Source: Pseudanabaena cinerea FACHB-1277 (GTDB taxonomy: Bacteria; Cyanobacteriota; Cyanobacteriia; Pseudanabaenales; Pseudanabaenaceae). From it: a DNA stretch of 53,948 bases. This document shows positions 51,499 to 53,948 of this stretch, in pieces. The notes under the pieces were generated by a model, which worked only from the letters and a program-made list of their open reading frames with translations, was not told the origin of the DNA and did no database searches. A program made the translations under genes and the position numbers. The number at the start of each line of letters is the position of its first letter. The first letter of the stretch is position 1. The stretch is from assembly GCF_014696345.1 (NCBI RefSeq), contig NZ_JACJPY010000024.1, forward strand, positions 1-53,948. The letters are read 5' to 3'.

Positions 51499-51708
51499 TT
51501 ATTTCTTCTTTGCCTTAGCGCTAACGGTGGTATCGATTAGCTCTAACTCATTAGGTCGAAAGGATACAATCTTTTCCCAGTTGCCGCCACCGAAGATCAC
51601 AGCAATGCGCCCGTCGCTGACCCTCTGTACCTGTCCCTGAAAACCATAGTAAGTGTCGCCTTCATTGACCACCCGCACTGCCGAACCGGGAAACATAATT
51701 GGCTGCAT
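51499..51708 (-). CDS. ndhS: NAD(P)H dehydrogenase subunit S (ferredoxin-docking subunit of NDH-1)
   Basis: The 69-aa protein fits the NdhS family (Synechocystis ssl0352 type): an SH3-like small barrel with [36 protein letters not shown], and FRPNELELI. It docks reduced ferredoxin at the thylakoid NDH-1 complex in cyclic electron flow and respiration. ATG 51708 is the start; Met5 is possible. The C-terminal Lys tail (AKAKKK) is short. It is transcribed divergently from dacB and lies 23 bases upstream of the OmpA gene, on the same strand. Confidence 0.82.
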   Translation of the reverse strand: MQPIMFPGSAVRVVNEGDTYYGFQGQVQRVSDGRIAVIFGGGNWEKIVSFRPNELELIDTTVSAKAKKK

Positions 51709-51808
51709 AGCTTACTTAAAACTCCAAAGTATGATTTTGTATATGATTTTAGCTAGGTTCATTCTATATCCTTTTGGATTTTCCCATAGGAAACGGGTAA
51801 TTTTTCAT

Positions 51809-53149
51809 ATGACAACATGGAGTTTGGTGGGTGCATTGCTGCTATCGCTGTCAACACAGGTACTTGATGGTCGTGAGGTGGCGGCTGTGCCGCGATCGCT
51901 GATGAGCTATGCCAATCGCCCTGTGCTTGCCGATGCAGTGAATGCCAAGGGAGATCGCGAATCTGTCATGAAGCAGGCGATCGCCACGTTGCTCAAGGAT
52001 TTGCATCAGGGGGGGATCACCAATCCCAATCAGGGGGTATGGCTCCAGAGTCATGATGGGGCGATCGCCTTGGGGCAGTTGTCCCGTCAAGCCTTGCCAT
52101 CGGCATCCCTCACCAAAAATGTCACCACCCTTGCCGCCTTGAATGCTTGGGGTTCTAACCATCGTTTTATCACTAATGTCGGCTTTACGGGCAATGTTAC
52201 GGGCGATACCCTCAAGGGCGATTTGATTGTGGAGGGCGGCGGCGATCCATTTTTTGTGTGGGAAGAGGCGATTGCCCTCGGTAATAAGATCAATCAGTTA
52301 GGTATTAAGCGCGTTCAAGGTAATCTGATTATTACGGGTAACTTTGTGATGAATTTTGAGCCAGATGTGAGTAAATCCGCCGATTTTCTGCGAACTGCTT
52401 TGGATAGCAGCCAATGGGAAGGGGAAGTGGCACAGCAATATACGACCATGCCTGCGGGAACAGCTAAACCCCAGTTAGCGATTTCTGGCAATAATCGCAT
52501 TCTCACCAATCGGGCGATCGCGCCTAACTCCACAATTAAGCCCATGATCCGCCACCAATCCTTACCTCTGTGGCAAATTCTCAAGCGCATGAATACCTTC
52601 AGCAATAATGAAATGTCAGAATTGTTGGCGCGGCAATTGGGGGGAGGTGGTCAAATCGCGGCGATCGCTGCCAATATCACAGGGCTACCCCCATCGGAAA
52701 TTAAATTAATCAATGGCTCAGGTTTGGGGCAAGCCAACCAAATTTCTCCCCGCGCCACAGTGGCGATCTTGATGGCTATTCATAATCGCGCCCAAGTTGA
52801 AGGCTTGACCCTCGCTGACCTCTTCCCCACCAGTGATTGCAATTGCGGCACGATTGAAGGCAGATCGATTATGCCTAAGGGGGCGATCGTCAAAACTGGC
52901 ACTTTGTCCGATGTGAGCGCCCTCGCTGGAATCTTACAAACCCAAAAATACGGCACAATTTGGTTTGCGATCGTCAATCGTGGCGAAGGCGATATTGATA
53001 TGTTCCACCGATCGCAGGATCGCCTATTACAAAACTTGGTCAGCAAATGGGGTTTACCCCCTCTGCCCACCGTCAGTTTTGCGGAAACCCCTTGGCAAGA
53101 CAGCGATCGCAATGAAATCACTTATTCCAATAGCAGCAAATCGCGCTGA
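51809..53149 (+). CDS. dacB: D-alanyl-D-alanine carboxypeptidase/endopeptidase (PBP4 type, peptidase S13)
   Basis: The 446-aa protein has a signal peptide (MTTWSLVGALLLSLSTQVLDG) and the three penicillin-binding motifs: SLTK (in PSASLTKNV), SNN (in TFSNNEMSELL) and KTG (in AIVKTGTLSDVSALAG). It also shows the GDLIVEGGGDPFF segment typical of S13 enzymes. It trims or cleaves peptidoglycan cross-links in the periplasm. Frames upstream to 51653 are open, but the added residues overlap ndhS and lack a signal character, so ATG 51809 is preferred; ATG 51743 is the alternative. A 9-bp HIP1-based inverted repeat (53194-53202 with 53233-53241) follows the stop. Confidence 0.92.
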   Translation: MTTWSLVGALLLSLSTQVLDGREVAAVPRSLMSYANRPVLADAVNAKGDRESVMKQAIATLLKDLHQGGITNPNQGVWLQSHDGAIALGQLSRQALPSASLTKNVTTLAALNAWGSNHRFITNVGFTGNVTGDTLKGDLIVEGGGDPFFVWEEAIALGNKINQLGIKRVQGNLIITGNFVMNFEPDVSKSADFLRTALDSSQWEGEVAQQYTTMPAGTAKPQLAISGNNRILTNRAIAPNSTIKPMIRHQSLPLWQILKRMNTFSNNEMSELLARQLGGGGQIAAIAANITGLPPSEIKLINGSGLGQANQISPRATVAILMAIHNRAQVEGLTLADLFPTSDCNCGTIEGRSIMPKGAIVKTGTLSDVSALAGILQTQKYGTIWFAIVNRGEGDIDMFHRSQDRLLQNLVSKWGLPPLPTVSFAETPWQDSDRNEITYSNSSKSR

Positions 53150-53230
53150 GGTCGGGATAGGTAAGGTAAATGATAATTGATGAGAATAAGAACGCGATCG
53201 CCTGTTCAATTTTTCAATGATTGAAAGTAA

Positions 53231-53310
53231 AAGGCGATCGCACTTTAGCATCATTAATCCTAATCCAGTCCGCCAGAGGATTTGCTAGGTGATTGGGAGA
53301 TATATGCAGA
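53231..53310 (-). pseudogene. Degenerate copy of part of the small membrane protein gene
   Basis: About 80 bases align with 53672-53750 at roughly 70 percent identity by eye. In the minus frame they encode QILWRTGLGLMML, against QILWRAGLGLIML in the intact gene, with TAG in place of the Trp codon. The relic lies upstream of the antitoxin-like gene, in the same orientation as the intact copy downstream. Confidence 0.6.
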
Positions 53311-53361
53311 GCAAGTTGTCTAAATTTGTTATTCTGAAGATTAACTGTTGTCATAGAAACT

Positions 53362-53628
53362 ATGAAAGCTTACGAATTTTCTACTACGATTACACCTGAC
53401 AGGAAGCTTGAGTTACCTAAGCATCTGAAAAATTTGCCAAAACAACCCAAAGTTAGGGTTATTGTTTTGGTCGAAGATTTGCTAGATATTGATTTAGAAG
53501 ATCAGGATGAAGTGTTTGATCCAAGTCCACAACAAATTGCAGCTAGTCTTCATAGAGCGTTACATGAGGTAAATACGGGGCAAACTAAACCTATTTCTCA
53601 ACTTTGGGATAGTCTGGATAGAAACTAG
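53362..53628 (+). CDS. Antitoxin-like small protein
   Basis: The 88-aa protein starts MKAYEFSTTITPDRKLELP, a pattern seen in many cyanobacterial antitoxin-like proteins (AbrB/MazE-like strand with LPKHLKNLP and KVRVIVLVED). The acidic middle (DLEDQDEVFD) is followed by a helical tail (QIAASLHRALHEV) that could bind a toxin. No toxin gene follows in frame: the next gene is on the opposite strand and overlaps by four bases. An orphan antitoxin or a solitary regulator is possible. The ATG at 53362 is the only good start. Confidence 0.6.
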   Translation: MKAYEFSTTITPDRKLELPKHLKNLPKQPKVRVIVLVEDLLDIDLEDQDEVFDPSPQQIAASLHRALHEVNTGQTKPISQLWDSLDRN

Positions 53629-53864
53629 TCGGAATCGTGTTTTGCTCCATTGTTTAAGGCTTCGAAAAATAAGGCGCTCGCTGTCAGCATGATTAATCCA
53701 AGTCCTGCTCTCCACAGGATTTGCCAGATGAGGGGGAGGTAAGAGAGAAGGAGGGCGATCGCGCCAAACATTGCGGATATGGGAAAGGCAAGGAATAATC
53801 CAACGAGAAAGTAGGCGAAATATTTTAAAAGTGTGATCGTGAACTTAGGCAGTGGTTCCGCCAA
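53625..53864 (-). CDS. Small two-span membrane protein
   Basis: The 79-aa protein has two hydrophobic segments (about residues 9-45, LLKYFAYFLVGLFLAFPI and GAIALLLSYLPLI; and 52-69, AGLGLIMLTASALFFEAL) and a short polar end (NNGAKHDSD). No family is recognised. It converges with the antitoxin-like gene with a 4-base overlap of the stop ends. A degraded paralogue fragment exists at 53231-53310. Confidence 0.6.
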   Translation of the reverse strand: MAEPLPKFTITLLKYFAYFLVGLFLAFPISAMFGAIALLLSYLPLIWQILWRAGLGLIMLTASALFFEALNNGAKHDSD

Positions 53865-53948
53865 GTGAGGATACGAAAGGTATATATGGAGTCAGTCAGA
53901 AGACATATTGAATAGAAAACAACTGTGCCCAAGAAAGTCCCACTTCGA

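Noticed and set aside
51653-51808. Longer N-terminus for dacB
   Set aside because: It would overlap ndhS on the other strand and hide the signal peptide beginning at 51809.
53925-53948. Start of a further gene (GTG, encoding PKKVPLR) at the right edge
   Set aside because: Only eight codons are visible and no clear ribosome-binding site precedes them, so it cannot be supported.
1-53948. tRNA, rRNA, tmRNA or complete insertion sequences
   Set aside because: No cloverleaf, conserved rRNA block, or transposase with flanking inverted repeats was seen by eye. A covariance search would be needed to exclude small RNAs.

Overview
The window is a gene-dense stretch of a cyanobacterial chromosome. The evidence is the many copies of the HIP1 palindrome GCGATCGC, cyanobacterium-typical genes (NdhS of the photosynthetic NDH-1 complex, a thylakoid thioredoxin-like PSI accumulation factor, SepF, DUF1830, DUF3326) and heptanucleotide tandem repeats of the STRR type. 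A Pseudanabaena-like organism is my best guess, but that is inference. I found no rRNA, tRNA, complete insertion sequence or CRISPR array.

Layout. Positions 1-8174 hold mostly housekeeping genes on the + strand: gshB, a DUF1830 gene, hom, a membrane-anchored coiled-coil protein, a YqhD-type alcohol dehydrogenase, then sepF-proC-purM. Positions 8205-12239 (- strand) hold a GT26 glycosyltransferase, a small type III polyketide synthase plus methyltransferase locus, and a DUF3326 gene. Positions 12408-14854 hold nadB, interrupted in frame by a heptamer repeat, and an HD phosphohydrolase.

Positions 15281-32901 hold the most unusual region: six collinear, mostly overlapping or closely spaced genes for exported beta-rich proteins. 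They are a 904-aa beta-sandwich protein, a 193-aa DUF11 protein, a DUF11+SdrD_B-like protein, a giant outer-membrane/OmpA-like protein, a CSLREA/beta-helix/OmpA protein, and a 1604-aa protein with about 11 DUF11-like repeats. A strong terminator ends the run. In the giant outer-membrane gene the signal-peptide frame and the body frame differ, and they meet inside two adjacent heptamer arrays (CCAACAG x16, CCCCAAT x11). A change of +1 or -2 heptamers would fuse them, so the locus looks like a phase-variable surface-fibre or adhesin system.

Positions 32951-38386 hold a likely acquired NucS-like nuclease gene, acs and a CPA2 antiporter. Positions 38395-47877 hold an SLH lipoprotein, a PPP phosphatase, small conserved proteins, ftsX/ftsE, a response regulator, folE, the PSI-related thioredoxin-like gene, hup and tpiA. 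Positions 48814-53864 hold a membrane protein of unknown function, rnz, a membrane-anchored OmpA protein, ndhS, dacB, an antitoxin-like gene and a small membrane protein.

Intergenic DNA carries at least eight diverged copies of a roughly 100-bp element that folds into a long hairpin plus a short AGCCT/AGGCT hairpin. There is also an inverted pair of about 41-bp hairpins in front of hom and the alcohol dehydrogenase. STRR-type heptamers occur in at least four places: inside nadB, in the outer-membrane gene, at the gene junctions flanking it, and between ftsE and ftsX.
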